16,641 nt of DNA from an uncultured Flavobacteriales bacterium (GTDB taxonomy: Bacteria; Bacteroidota; Bacteroidia; Flavobacteriales_D; Crocinitomicaceae). The stretch is taken from NCBI GenBank assembly GCA_905479845.1, contig CAJQOB010000383.1, positions 1 through 16,641 of the forward strand, in the 5' to 3' direction. The position numbers and the translations under genes are program-made. This document shows positions 1-7,079 of the stretch, piece by piece (within the stretch, counting starts at the first letter, position 1; the number at the start of each line of letters is the position of its first letter). The notes under the pieces were generated by a model. The model was not told where the DNA came from and did no database searches. It was given only the letters and a program-made list of their open reading frames with translations.

Positions 1-1
1 T

Positions 2-325
2 AATTGGTTTGCAATTTACGTTTCAACTAAGCAACACATTGGGATTGACCTTGAAATACATTCAATTCAAATTGAAAGAACCAAAAAGTATTTCCTCACG
101 AAAAGTGAAATGGAAAGTCTTCAACCGACAATTGAAGAAGCGAAAATTTGCTGGGGAATTAAAGAATCCGTTTTCAAAATGCTTCGAGGAAATATGAAGT
201 CTATGTTAGAAGAAGTTGAAATTGTATCGATAGGGAAGAACGAAGCGAGAGCGAAATTTCAAAACCAAATGATCAAGATCAAACATCAACAATCACAATC
301 CTTCGTGCTAGTCTACACTGATTAG
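2..325 (+). CDS. 4'-phosphopantetheinyl transferase, Sfp type (C-terminal part, cut by window edge)
   Basis: The reading frame is open from the left edge and gives 107 residues, so the N-terminal half lies outside the window. The fragment has the two Sfp-type signatures: GIDLE (fragment residues 14-18), whose Asp and Glu bind Mg2+, and WxxKESxxK (residues 51-59), whose Glu is the third acidic ligand and whose Lys residues contact coenzyme A. Such enzymes move phosphopantetheine from CoA onto a serine of an apo carrier protein in the cytoplasm. A likely client is the small carrier protein at 1576, about 1.3 kb away. The gene converges on the aminotransferase with only 3 nt between the stop codons, so there is no room for a terminator between them. 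The in-frame ATG at 110 is internal, because both sides of it match the family. Whether this is the general cell PPTase or a dedicated one cannot be told from the fragment. Confidence 0.85.
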   Translation, partial: NWFAIYVSTKQHIGIDLEIHSIQIERTKKYFLTKSEMESLQPTIEEAKICWGIKESVFKMLRGNMKSMLEEVEIVSIGKNEARAKFQNQMIKIKHQQSQSFVLVYTD

Positions 326-328
326 TTT

Positions 329-1465
329 TCAATCCGAGACTATAGCACTAAATTCAAGCACAGCTGCAATAACCCTCTCAAATTCAGCATCCTTCAATTC
401 AACAAACAATGGAAGTCGTACCAAATGATCTGAGAAGAAATCAGCGTTAGGTAGATTAGGAATATCCTCTCCTTTGGATTGCATAAAAGCACTGGAATGC
501 AAAGGAGAATAGTGGAATACAGCGAGAATTTCTTGTTGACGAAGGTATGCTATCAATCCGTCCCGTTTTTCTTTAGACGGACAAATGAGGTAAAATATGT
601 GGTGATTATTCGATTGGTACTCTTCAATATTTGGAAGGCTATATCCTTTCGCTTCAAGACTTTTCAATCCTTCGAAGTATGAATTCCAGATTTGTTTTCG
701 GGATTCCTCAATGTATTTCCGTTCCTCTAATTGCGCCAATAAGAAGGCTGCGGTAATCTCAGAAGGATAAAAATTGGAGCCGTGATCATGCCACGAGTAA
801 GAAGTCACTTTCCCTAAATTAAATTCTTTTCTGTTCGTACCTCGATCCCAAATCATTTCCGCTCGATCTAGAAAACGTTTTTCGTTCACAACCAACAATC
901 CACCCTGACCAGAGCTGATGTTTTTCGTTTCGTGAAAAGAGAATGCCGCTAAATGACCGATTGTACCTAGCGGTCGATTCTTGAAATTCGAACCAATACA
1001 ATGCGCAGCATCTTCAATTACGACGATTCCATGTCGTTCGGCAAGTTTCATGATTTCATTCATTTCGCATGCCATCCCTGCATAATGCATCACAACAATT
1101 ACTTTGGTCTTATTCGAAATTAATCGTTCCAATTCGTTGATAGAAACATTTGGATGCTCTTTTCTACTGTCCGCGAAAACCAATTTTGCTCCTCTCAAAG
1201 CAAATGGAGTTGCTGTTGAAACAAAGGTAAACGAGGGAAGAATAACTTCATCACTTGGCTGAAGATCAACCAGTAGTGCTGCCATTTCAAGGGCTGATGT
1301 TGCACTGCTCGTTAGAAAAGAACTGTTTAATCCATATTCATTTGAAAGTTGCTCATGGCACTTTTGAGTAAATGTACCGTTTCCAGCAAGCCGACCGAGT
1401 GCCATGGCTTCTTCAATAAGTTGACTTTCCTTTCCTGTAAGAAATGGTTTGTTAAATGGTATCAC
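329..1465 (-). CDS. wecE: WecE-type dTDP-4-amino-4,6-dideoxyhexose transaminase
   Basis: This 378-aa PLP-dependent enzyme of the DegT/DnrJ/EryC1/StrS family should transfer an amino group from glutamate to a dTDP-4-keto-6-deoxyhexose, giving a 4-amino-4,6-dideoxy sugar nucleotide. It resembles E. coli WecE along its length: the MIPFN start, the LTSSATSALEMAALL block (about 51-65), EDAAH (151-155, with the PLP-binding Asp152) and SFHETKN (176-182), where Lys181 is the expected Schiff-base lysine. The length is normal for the family. The start codon is GTG; an in-frame TAA lies three codons upstream, and the GTG gives exactly the family N-terminus, so no longer form is possible. Galacto (Fuc4N) versus gluco (Qui4N, viosamine) product stereochemistry cannot be read from the sequence. 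The gene is divergent from the carrier-protein operon, which carries an N-acyltransferase that could act on its product. Confidence 0.93.
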   Translation of the reverse strand: MIPFNKPFLTGKESQLIEEAMALGRLAGNGTFTQKCHEQLSNEYGLNSSFLTSSATSALEMAALLVDLQPSDEVILPSFTFVSTATPFALRGAKLVFADSRKEHPNVSINELERLISNKTKVIVVMHYAGMACEMNEIMKLAERHGIVVIEDAAHCIGSNFKNRPLGTIGHLAAFSFHETKNISSGQGGLLVVNEKRFLDRAEMIWDRGTNRKEFNLGKVTSYSWHDHGSNFYPSEITAAFLLAQLEERKYIEESRKQIWNSYFEGLKSLEAKGYSLPNIEEYQSNNHHIFYLICPSKEKRDGLIAYLRQQEILAVFHYSPLHSSAFMQSKGEDIPNLPNADFFSDHLVRLPLFVELKDAEFERVIAAVLEFSAIVSD

Positions 1466-1524
1466 GGAGATTTATTCTTGGTTGTTTAGCGAAGACTAAA
1501 GTAAGAGAAATTACTAATAAATAC

Positions 1525-1532
1525 TATATTTG
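1525..1532 (+). promoter_or_regulatory. Possible Bacteroidota -7 box for the carrier-protein operon
   Basis: TATATTTG matches the Bacteroidota -7 consensus TAnnTTTG exactly and lies 43 nt before the ATG at 1576, inside the 110-nt divergent gap. No good -33 TTG is present at the expected distance, so the promoter may be weak or activator-dependent. The same gap must also serve the minus-strand aminotransferase. Confidence 0.3.
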
Positions 1533-1575
1533 AAATACTCCCTACCACACTGCACATTGGGAGATTTTTAGTGAA

Positions 1576-1800
1576 ATGGATAAGACTTTTGATTTTTTTC
1601 AAGGAATAATCAGAGAACAGTTTGTTGGTTCTTTTGCTTCGGCGTTTGATAAAATTGATGAATGGACTTCTATGCAATCATTGATTGTAGTGAGTACCAT
1701 TGACGAACATTTCGATGTGTTATTGAGTCATGAAGAACTGAAAAATGTTACTTCACTTCAAGCGTTACACCAAAAAGTGCTTCAAAAAATGGAGGACTAA
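1576..1800 (+). CDS. Small acyl carrier protein-like protein
   Basis: This 74-aa acidic, mostly helical protein has the layout of an acyl carrier protein. The segment FDKIDEWTSMQSLIVVS (24-40) aligns with the carrier motif around the phosphopantetheine serine, making Ser32 the probable attachment site. It is followed by IDEHFDV (42-48) and EEL...TSLQALHQKV (53-69), typical of helices II to IV. The canonical DSL is written TSM here, so the Asp before the serine is missing. This also occurs in stand-alone carrier proteins of glycan clusters, but leaves some doubt. The stop codon overlaps the KASIII start by 1 nt (TAATG), which points to coupled translation and a joint function. A Sfp-type transferase at the left edge could load it. 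The likely role is holding an acyl chain made by KASIII for transfer to an amino sugar. Confidence 0.8.
   Translation: MDKTFDFFQGIIREQFVGSFASAFDKIDEWTSMQSLIVVSTIDEHFDVLLSHEELKNVTSLQALHQKVLQKMED
1791..1795 (+). promoter_or_regulatory. Shine-Dalgarno site for the KASIII gene
   Basis: GGAGG sits inside the last codons of the carrier-protein gene, 4 nt before the ATG at 1800. It supports this start and re-initiation after the carrier-protein stop. Strong Shine-Dalgarno sequences are uncommon in Bacteroidota. Confidence 0.5.
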
Positions 1801-2783
1801 TGGCGTTTATTCGAACACAGAACGTCAAAATTGCTGGCATTTCAGCTGCGATACCCAAGAACCTCGAGTCCAATCAGGATTTAACGAATATTTCTCAGGA
1901 ATCGATCGATTTGTTGGTACAAACGACTGGAATCAACTCTCGTCGCATTGCTCCTAAGTCAATGTCGGCTTCAGATATGTGTTTTGCCTCAGCTGAAAAG
2001 CTTTTGGAAGAACTCAAGTGGGATCGTAACGAAATAGAAATTTTGATTTTCGTTTCTCAAACACCAGATCAACCTATTCCTGGTTCGAGTATGCTGTTAC
2101 AGGAGAGATTAGGACTTCCAAAGTCGTGCATGGCAATGGATCTGAATCAAGGGTGTGCTGGATATGTTTACGGCTTGTCAACAATGATGAGCTTGATGTC
2201 TGCGTCGAAACTGAAAAAAGGTCTACTCCTCGTTGGTGATACGATTACCCATTTATTGGATGAAACGGATCAGTCAACGGTTCCTATTTTCTCGGATGCT
2301 GGAACGGCAACCGCACTTGAATTTGATCTAGAAGCGGATGACGCTGTTTTCAATCTTCAAACAGATGGAAAAGGATTTAGGGCGATTGAGCAAAAAAGGG
2401 GTGAGGCAATGACCATGAATGGACACGAAGTCTTTCACTTCGGATTGAAGGAAGTTGTACCGAATATCAAGTCGACACTGGAAAATAGTGATGTTGAAAT
2501 TGATCAAATCGATCATTTCGTTTTTCACCAAGCCAACCTTCTTCTGAACGAATCCATTCGTAAAAAACTGAAAGTTCCTGCAGAAAAAGTACCTTACACA
2601 TTGAATGAGTTCGGGAATACAAGCTGCGCAACAATACCTATAACACTTGTAAACTCCCTCGGAAAAGAGTTAAGTTCCAGTCAGAAAACATGCTTGTTAT
2701 CTGGATTTGGCGTTGGGCTTTCGTGGGGATCAGGGATTGTGAATCTCACGAATTGTGTGTGTCCTGACTTAATCGAAATATGA
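1800..2783 (+). CDS. 3-oxoacyl-ACP synthase III (FabH-like thiolase fold)
   Basis: The 327-aa protein has the full FabH catalytic set. The nucleophilic Cys119 is in NQGCAG (116-121), His243 is in FHQAN (242-246) and Asn273 is in FGNTS (271-275), with a glycine-rich C-terminal SGFGVGLSWGSG (301-312). Family members condense an acyl-CoA primer with malonyl-ACP to give a 3-oxoacyl-ACP. Placed directly after a small carrier-protein gene and before a glycosyltransferase and an N-acyltransferase, it most likely makes a short 3-oxo or 3-hydroxy acyl group for sugar decoration rather than starting bulk fatty-acid synthesis. VioS of the P. syringae viosamine island is a precedent. No ketoreductase is visible in the window; a housekeeping FabG could supply that step. 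The ATG overlaps the previous stop by 1 nt, and the next ATG directly abuts its TGA. Confidence 0.9.
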   Translation: MAFIRTQNVKIAGISAAIPKNLESNQDLTNISQESIDLLVQTTGINSRRIAPKSMSASDMCFASAEKLLEELKWDRNEIEILIFVSQTPDQPIPGSSMLLQERLGLPKSCMAMDLNQGCAGYVYGLSTMMSLMSASKLKKGLLLVGDTITHLLDETDQSTVPIFSDAGTATALEFDLEADDAVFNLQTDGKGFRAIEQKRGEAMTMNGHEVFHFGLKEVVPNIKSTLENSDVEIDQIDHFVFHQANLLLNESIRKKLKVPAEKVPYTLNEFGNTSCATIPITLVNSLGKELSSSQKTCLLSGFGVGLSWGSGIVNLTNCVCPDLIEI

Positions 2784-3698
2784 ATGGCTAAGATTGATTT
2801 TTCCATAATTGTTCCAGTGTATCGAAGTGTGCAAACGCTCGAACCACTCTTTGATGGAATAAAGTCTGCCATGGATGAAATGAACGCTTCATTTGAGGTG
2901 GTTTTCGTTGAAGATTCTGGTGAAGAAGATCCTTGGAAGGAACTTTTACGCTTGAAACAATTACATGCAGATTTGATTGCGTGCATTCGCTTATCGAGAA
3001 ATTTTGGGCAGAATGGGGCAACACTTTGCGGGATTGATGAAGCGAAAGGAAAAAAGGTGATCACCATTGATGATGATCTTCAAACCGATCCTGCAGATAT
3101 TAAAACACTCATCGATTTCCAAAATGAAACAGGCGCCGATGTCGTTTACGGCAAGTATCCTGAGGTGAAGTCCTCTCGATTACGTAGAGTAGGATCGAAA
3201 TTCGTGAAACGTCTGTTTAGTAAAAGTCAGGGAGGTGCATCAATTGGTTCTTCTTTCCGTTTGCTGGATGAACATATCGTAGAACGAATCCGCTTTCATT
3301 CTCAAGACCATTTATTTATCAATCAAGTTATTGGATGGTACACACTCAATGCCCAATTCGTTGAAGTCAGCCATAACCCTCGAAATGAAGGTAAGTCTGG
3401 ATATTCACTCTGGAAGCTTATGCTTTTATCTTTCCGATTGATCATCTACTATACAAGCGTTCCATTGAAAATTATGGTGATGTTGTGTATTTTGACGGCC
3501 GTTTCAATTATTGGAATGACGATATACTACGTGTACTTTCAACTCGAAACGGGAAGTACAATCGACGTGTTTATGATTGCAGTTTTGGCTGCCATGGCTA
3601 TCATTTCAGCAAGTATTGCCGTTTTCGGAATCTACATCAATCGTATTTATTCTTCTCGCGTGAAGAAACCAAATTATGCAATTAAAGTGAAAATCTGA
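2784..3698 (+). CDS. Family 2 glycosyltransferase, DPM1/ArnC-like, with two C-terminal membrane segments
   Basis: The 304-aa protein begins with a GT-A fold: FSIIVPVYRS (6-15), VFVEDSG (40-46), LSRNFGQNGA (70-79) and TIDDDLQTDP (94-103), whose aspartates 96-98 form the nucleotide-sugar and metal site. Two hydrophobic segments follow (about 229-251 and 262-286). This matches enzymes such as ArnC and dolichyl-phosphate mannose synthases, which put a sugar onto a polyprenyl phosphate at the inner face of the cytoplasmic membrane. In this operon the donor could be the amino sugar made by the WecE-like enzyme. If so, the product would be an undecaprenyl-phosphate-linked amino sugar used later by a periplasmic transferase, which is a different route from the Wzm/Wzt exporter. 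The ATG directly follows the KASIII stop with no gap. Confidence 0.88.
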   Translation: MAKIDFSIIVPVYRSVQTLEPLFDGIKSAMDEMNASFEVVFVEDSGEEDPWKELLRLKQLHADLIACIRLSRNFGQNGATLCGIDEAKGKKVITIDDDLQTDPADIKTLIDFQNETGADVVYGKYPEVKSSRLRRVGSKFVKRLFSKSQGGASIGSSFRLLDEHIVERIRFHSQDHLFINQVIGWYTLNAQFVEVSHNPRNEGKSGYSLWKLMLLSFRLIIYYTSVPLKIMVMLCILTAVSIIGMTIYYVYFQLETGSTIDVFMIAVLAAMAIISASIAVFGIYINRIYSSRVKKPNYAIKVKI

Positions 3699-4273
3699 TG
3701 AGGATATCCAACTACGGCATAGAATTGATTAGCATGACGGCATCGGATCTGGAAATGGTGCGAACATGGAGAAATCATCCAGATGTTTCCGATTACATGT
3801 TTTATCAAAATACGATCACTGAAGAGCGTCAGAGGAAATGGTTCAAATCTTTAGATGAGAAGGACGTGTATCTGATGATTGTCAATCAAGGGAAAAAAAT
3901 TGGTGTAATAAATGTCAAGAATATCGATTGGTGGAGAAGAACTGGAGAGGCTGGAGTTTTTATTGGAGATCAAGATTACCGCAACTCGCCGCTTGCGATG
4001 CAGGCTATTTTTGCCATGATGGATGCCTTTTTCTATGAGTTCAGGTTCAAAGCCTTGAAGGCAACGGTGAAAAGTGATAACGAAAACGCAATCGATTTCA
4101 ATCAGCAATTGGGATACAAAGTGCTATCGGAAAAAGACGACAAAGTGAACATGGAATGTTACCGAAGCCCATATACAGAGGCAAGAACGAAGTTCACGAT
4201 CGTCTTGGAGAAGTTCTGTAAGGATAAACCAGAGACGGAATTGTCGAAAGCAGAGAGCTCATACTTTGGATAG
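3698..4273 (+). CDS. GNAT family N-acyltransferase, RimJ/PseH-like, probably acting on an amino sugar
   Basis: The 191-aa protein has the GNAT layout: an N-terminal EMVRTWRNHPDVSDYMF block (19-35) as in PseH and RimJ-type enzymes, the beta-4/alpha-3 cofactor region around QDYRNSPLAM (92-101), and the C-terminal NENAIDFNQQLGY (128-140), the usual place of the late GNAT Asn and Tyr. The cofactor loop lacks the standard GxG/A pattern, so its acyl donor could be acyl-ACP or a larger acyl-CoA instead of acetyl-CoA; this is inference. The gene overlaps the glycosyltransferase stop by 1 nt (TGATG). With the transaminase opposite, the simplest role is N-acylation of a 4-amino-4,6-dideoxyhexose. The last 30 residues are hydrophilic and look like an added tail. 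It ends 12 nt from the stop of the convergent minus-strand gene. Confidence 0.85.
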   Translation: MRISNYGIELISMTASDLEMVRTWRNHPDVSDYMFYQNTITEERQRKWFKSLDEKDVYLMIVNQGKKIGVINVKNIDWWRRTGEAGVFIGDQDYRNSPLAMQAIFAMMDAFFYEFRFKALKATVKSDNENAIDFNQQLGYKVLSEKDDKVNMECYRSPYTEARTKFTIVLEKFCKDKPETELSKAESSYFG

Positions 4274-4285
4274 TCTGAAGCTAAG

Positions 4286-5149
4286 CTACCTCTTAAACCA
4301 TCGATTCCATTCCAGCCTTATCCCCAAACGTATCGGTAAACTCGGTTGCAATCCCCATTTCACCATTCGAATAGGTAAAAAACGATCGGCATACGGCCAT
4401 TTTTTTGAGGATAAATTTGGTTTCAACGAAGAGTTCATTGCCTTCCAAAACTCCTTTCTGTTATATCTGAAATAATCACGAGCTGCGCGGCCTTTGAAAA
4501 TTTCCATTCCAATATGAAAAGTCAAAAACTCCTCTTCGAGCAGACGGTAATTCTTGGCTAGTGCGAAAATGTTTTGGGCAAATGTGATTCCAATGAAAGG
4601 GACTCCAATGCAGACCTCTGCAAATTGAAAATCAGTAAAAAGATCTCGGTGAAACACGAAGCAATCAAACCCTGGATGCTTTTTTCCACTTTCTTGATAG
4701 ATTTCATCCAATTGTTCCACTTTGGTGAAATGGTCAGGAAGTCGACGTCTGTTAATGATAAATGCGTCTAGACCTTCATCAATAAAACGATTCACTTCTT
4801 CGTAGAAATTAGGATAAACACCTATATCCACGTTTGTGTAAATCAAGTATTCCGCATCACTTTCTTCAAAAAGTCGACTAACAATATCGCCAATCAAAGG
4901 AAGTTTCATTTGCTTTTCAAACGTTCCCTTGTCGAGGACGGATCGATCCAAATCTCTCGTTGAAAGAAACCCTTCAGGAATCATGTTTTGATCTTCAGGG
5001 TATTGTGCGCTCCACAATTCAACTTCCACCACATTCTTAGCCTGCTTCTTAGCTTGTCGCATTGACTCAAAGGTAATCGGTTGAGCGGTGAACAAATCCG
5101 ATGAAGGATTCGCATTGAAAGGATTGATGATGTGGGCTATTTTTCGCAC
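4286..5149 (-). CDS. Unassigned protein with glycosyltransferase-like (GT-A) motifs
   Basis: This 287-aa soluble protein does not match a family I can name with confidence. Visible features are an N-terminal IAHIINPFNAN (4-14) followed by TAQPITFESMRQAKK (21-35), a YTNVDIGVYPNFYEEV segment (104-119) in which NVD could serve as a DxD-type metal site, HPGFDCFVF (158-166), and FHIGMEIFKG (211-220), a possible late His ligand. These would suit a nucleotide-sugar-dependent transferase working in the cytoplasm. The C-terminal 45 residues are rich in Arg, Lys and Trp and could contact the membrane. The start is GTG: a TAG lies four codons upstream in frame, and no ATG comes before the conserved-looking N-terminus. 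It is the only minus-strand gene between two plus-strand operons and seems to have its own promoter. Treat the function as unknown. Confidence 0.85.
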   Translation of the reverse strand: MRKIAHIINPFNANPSSDLFTAQPITFESMRQAKKQAKNVVEVELWSAQYPEDQNMIPEGFLSTRDLDRSVLDKGTFEKQMKLPLIGDIVSRLFEESDAEYLIYTNVDIGVYPNFYEEVNRFIDEGLDAFIINRRRLPDHFTKVEQLDEIYQESGKKHPGFDCFVFHRDLFTDFQFAEVCIGVPFIGITFAQNIFALAKNYRLLEEEFLTFHIGMEIFKGRAARDYFRYNRKEFWKAMNSSLKPNLSSKKWPYADRFLPIRMVKWGLQPSLPIRLGIRLEWNRWFKR

Positions 5150-5168
5150 TAAGTTGAATGTCTATTTT

Positions 5169-5197
5169 CAAATCTACAAATAATGAAGTGCTCCCAA
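5169..5197 (-). promoter_or_regulatory. Probable promoter of the 287-aa minus-strand gene
   Basis: On the minus strand TAGATTTG (5176-5169) is an exact TAnnTTTG -7 box, and a TTG (5197-5195) lies 18 nt upstream as a -33 element. The box ends 19 nt before the GTG start at 5149, so the leader would be very short. Both elements and the spacing fit the Bacteroidota promoter pattern. Confidence 0.4.
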
Positions 5198-5300
5198 GAG
5201 ATAAACCACAACTTTGTGTCCACTCAATCTAAAAATCTATCAATTCAAAAAATCAAGAATCCGAGCAAATAATTGTAACTTAGAACCCATACTCTGCGAA

Positions 5301-6245
5301 GTGAATAACTACCCCAAAATATCGATTGTCACTGTCAACTACAACAATGGTGAATTCTTAGAAGACACCATAAAATCTGTCATTGGTCAGGAATATCCCA
5401 ATTTGGAATATATCCTCATTGATGGAGGTAGCACAGATAACAGTTCGGAGATCATTGAGCGCTACAAAGAGCATTTCAGCTATTGGGTGAGCGAACCGGA
5501 TGAAGGTCAATACCAAGCAATTCAAAAAGGGTTTGAAAAGTCTTCTGGAGAAATAATGGCTTGGTTGAATTCAGATGATAAATATTTGCCGCGTTCTCTT
5601 TTTAAAGTAGCAGAGATATTCGATAAGTACAAGGAAATAAATTGGCTGATGGGACTGGCACGTGAGTACACCCAGGATGGTGCGCTTGTTGGACAAATTA
5701 CCTTGCCCTGGAGTCGCTGGTCGAAATACAGATATTTAGTCAACGATTTCCAATTCATCCAACAAGAATCTTCCTTTTGGTCAAGGGAGCTCTGGGAAAA
5801 GGCTGGTGGAAAACTCGATTTTGAATATGATCTGGCTGGAGATATGGAACTATGGGCGCGCTTTTTTAGATTTGAAAAATTGCACACCACAACCCTTGAA
5901 CTGTCAGGTTTTAGGCATCGAAAAGAAGGACAACGCTCTAAAGTAGGGAAGAAGACCTATCTGGAAGAAGCGCGTCAAGTAGTGAAGCGTGAGCAGAAAC
6001 AACTGTCTTTAGGAGGGAAGATTGGTCTGCCATTTCGTTATCTGGCAAAATGGTGTTTCGGTCCTTTTTTCTTCTTGGATTGGCCATTTTTTAGATGGTT
6101 ATACCGACTTTCATTCAACATTCCTGACGTAATTTATTACGATTTCTATACGCACGATTACACGAAAGAACCCAAAATGGTGAAGCTGCCTCCTCGAATG
6201 ATTGGAGGTCGACAAGTACACCGTAAAATGTTTTCACAGGAGTAA
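5301..6245 (+). CDS. Family 2 glycosyltransferase (WcaA-like)
   Basis: The protein has an N-terminal GT-A domain: KISIVTVNYNN (6-16 counted from the chosen start), ILIDGGSTDNS (38-48), EPDEGQYQAI (65-74) and WLNSDD (88-93), whose paired aspartates bind the metal and nucleotide sugar. The C-terminal half is basic and aromatic (the KWCFGPFFFLDWPFFRW stretch), suggesting association with the inner face of the membrane. I chose the GTG at 5301, which gives 314 aa and starts five residues before the first strand. A TTG at 5214 would add 29 residues that look unlike the family, so that is less likely. The donor sugar cannot be inferred. It heads the long plus-strand operon and overlaps the exporter permease by 1 nt (TAATG), so it probably extends the glycan that the transporter moves. 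No clear TAnnTTTG promoter is visible upstream. Confidence 0.88.
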   Translation: MNNYPKISIVTVNYNNGEFLEDTIKSVIGQEYPNLEYILIDGGSTDNSSEIIERYKEHFSYWVSEPDEGQYQAIQKGFEKSSGEIMAWLNSDDKYLPRSLFKVAEIFDKYKEINWLMGLAREYTQDGALVGQITLPWSRWSKYRYLVNDFQFIQQESSFWSRELWEKAGGKLDFEYDLAGDMELWARFFRFEKLHTTTLELSGFRHRKEGQRSKVGKKTYLEEARQVVKREQKQLSLGGKIGLPFRYLAKWCFGPFFFLDWPFFRWLYRLSFNIPDVIYYDFYTHDYTKEPKMVKLPPRMIGGRQVHRKMFSQE

Positions 6246-7060
6246 TGGGAAAGACAGTCATAAATAATAAATCAGTAAAATTCTTCGATTACCTTCGAAG
6301 TGTGCACGAATATCGTTCGTTGATCTTTTCATTTGCAAAGCGAGATCTAAAAGCACGGTTCGTGCAAACGAAGTTGGGGTTACTTTGGATGATCATTCAA
6401 CCTTTGATCGCACTCACGATTTTCACAGTTTTCTTCGATCAGTTGATTCAATTGGAAACAGGGAATGTACCGTATCTTGCTTTTGCGTTTAGTGGAATGA
6501 CCATCTGGTATTTCTTTACAAACATTGTCAACAGTGCAGGAACAGCCTTGATTAATTCACAAGAATTGATTCGGAAAGTATATTTCCCAAAGATTCTTCT
6601 GCCAATATCAAAAGTGCTTGTAGCAACAATTGAGTTCTTTGTAGCCTTTTCCCTTCTGATTATCATTATGATGGTCTTAGGATTGGATTTTTCTCCGAAA
6701 ATTGTCTTTCTACCTGTCGCAATTCTGATGACGGTTCTCGTGGGAAGTTGTGTTGCAATTTGGTTGAATATCCTAACAATCAAAAAAAGAGATTTACAGC
6801 ATTTCATTCCCTATCTAACGAACTTTGGAATCTGGATTACTCCCGTTTTTTATCCCACAACTTTGATTCCCGAAGCCTTTCGAGATTACATTTACTACGT
6901 AAACCCCATCGCCACAACGATTGATTTCTTGCGATCCATGCTTTTCGACCTACCATTCGAATGGATGTATTGCGTTTCATTTCTCCCAGTTTTCTTCCTT
7001 CTGATTTTGGGAATTCGTATATTTAAAAATATGGAAAGAAACCTCGTTGACTTCCTGTAA
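6245..7060 (+). CDS. wzm: Wzm-type ABC-2 polysaccharide exporter permease
   Basis: The 271-aa membrane protein matches the ABC-2 permease family of O-antigen, teichoic acid and capsule exporters (Wzm, TagG, KpsM). Near the N-terminus lies the hallmark AKRDLKARFVQTKLGLLWMIIQP (31-53, cytoplasmic interface helix leading into the first membrane helix). About six hydrophobic segments follow (roughly 46-66, 76-100, 120-146, 152-176, 188-204, 240-260), with a re-entrant-like ITPVFYPTTLIPEAFR segment (198-213) that is typical of the family. Two copies would pair with two copies of the ATPase encoded at 12785 to move a lipid-linked glycan across the cytoplasmic membrane. Normally the ATPase gene is directly next to the permease; here five oxygenase genes and a methyltransferase gene lie between them. 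Confidence 0.93.
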   Translation: MGKTVINNKSVKFFDYLRSVHEYRSLIFSFAKRDLKARFVQTKLGLLWMIIQPLIALTIFTVFFDQLIQLETGNVPYLAFAFSGMTIWYFFTNIVNSAGTALINSQELIRKVYFPKILLPISKVLVATIEFFVAFSLLIIIMMVLGLDFSPKIVFLPVAILMTVLVGSCVAIWLNILTIKKRDLQHFIPYLTNFGIWITPVFYPTTLIPEAFRDYIYYVNPIATTIDFLRSMLFDLPFEWMYCVSFLPVFFLLILGIRIFKNMERNLVDFL

Positions 7061-7079
7061 ACACTGCTTTTAAACTCCT

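Noticed and set aside
110..325. A complete 71-aa protein starting at the ATG at 110
   Set aside because: The codons upstream in the same frame encode the GIDLE motif of the phosphopantetheinyl transferase, so this is an internal Met of a truncated gene.
5214..5300. TTG start adding 29 residues to the family 2 glycosyltransferase
   Set aside because: The extra residues are Lys/Asn/Cys-rich and unlike the family, and the GTG at 5301 places the first GT-A strand at the normal distance. The longer form cannot be fully excluded.
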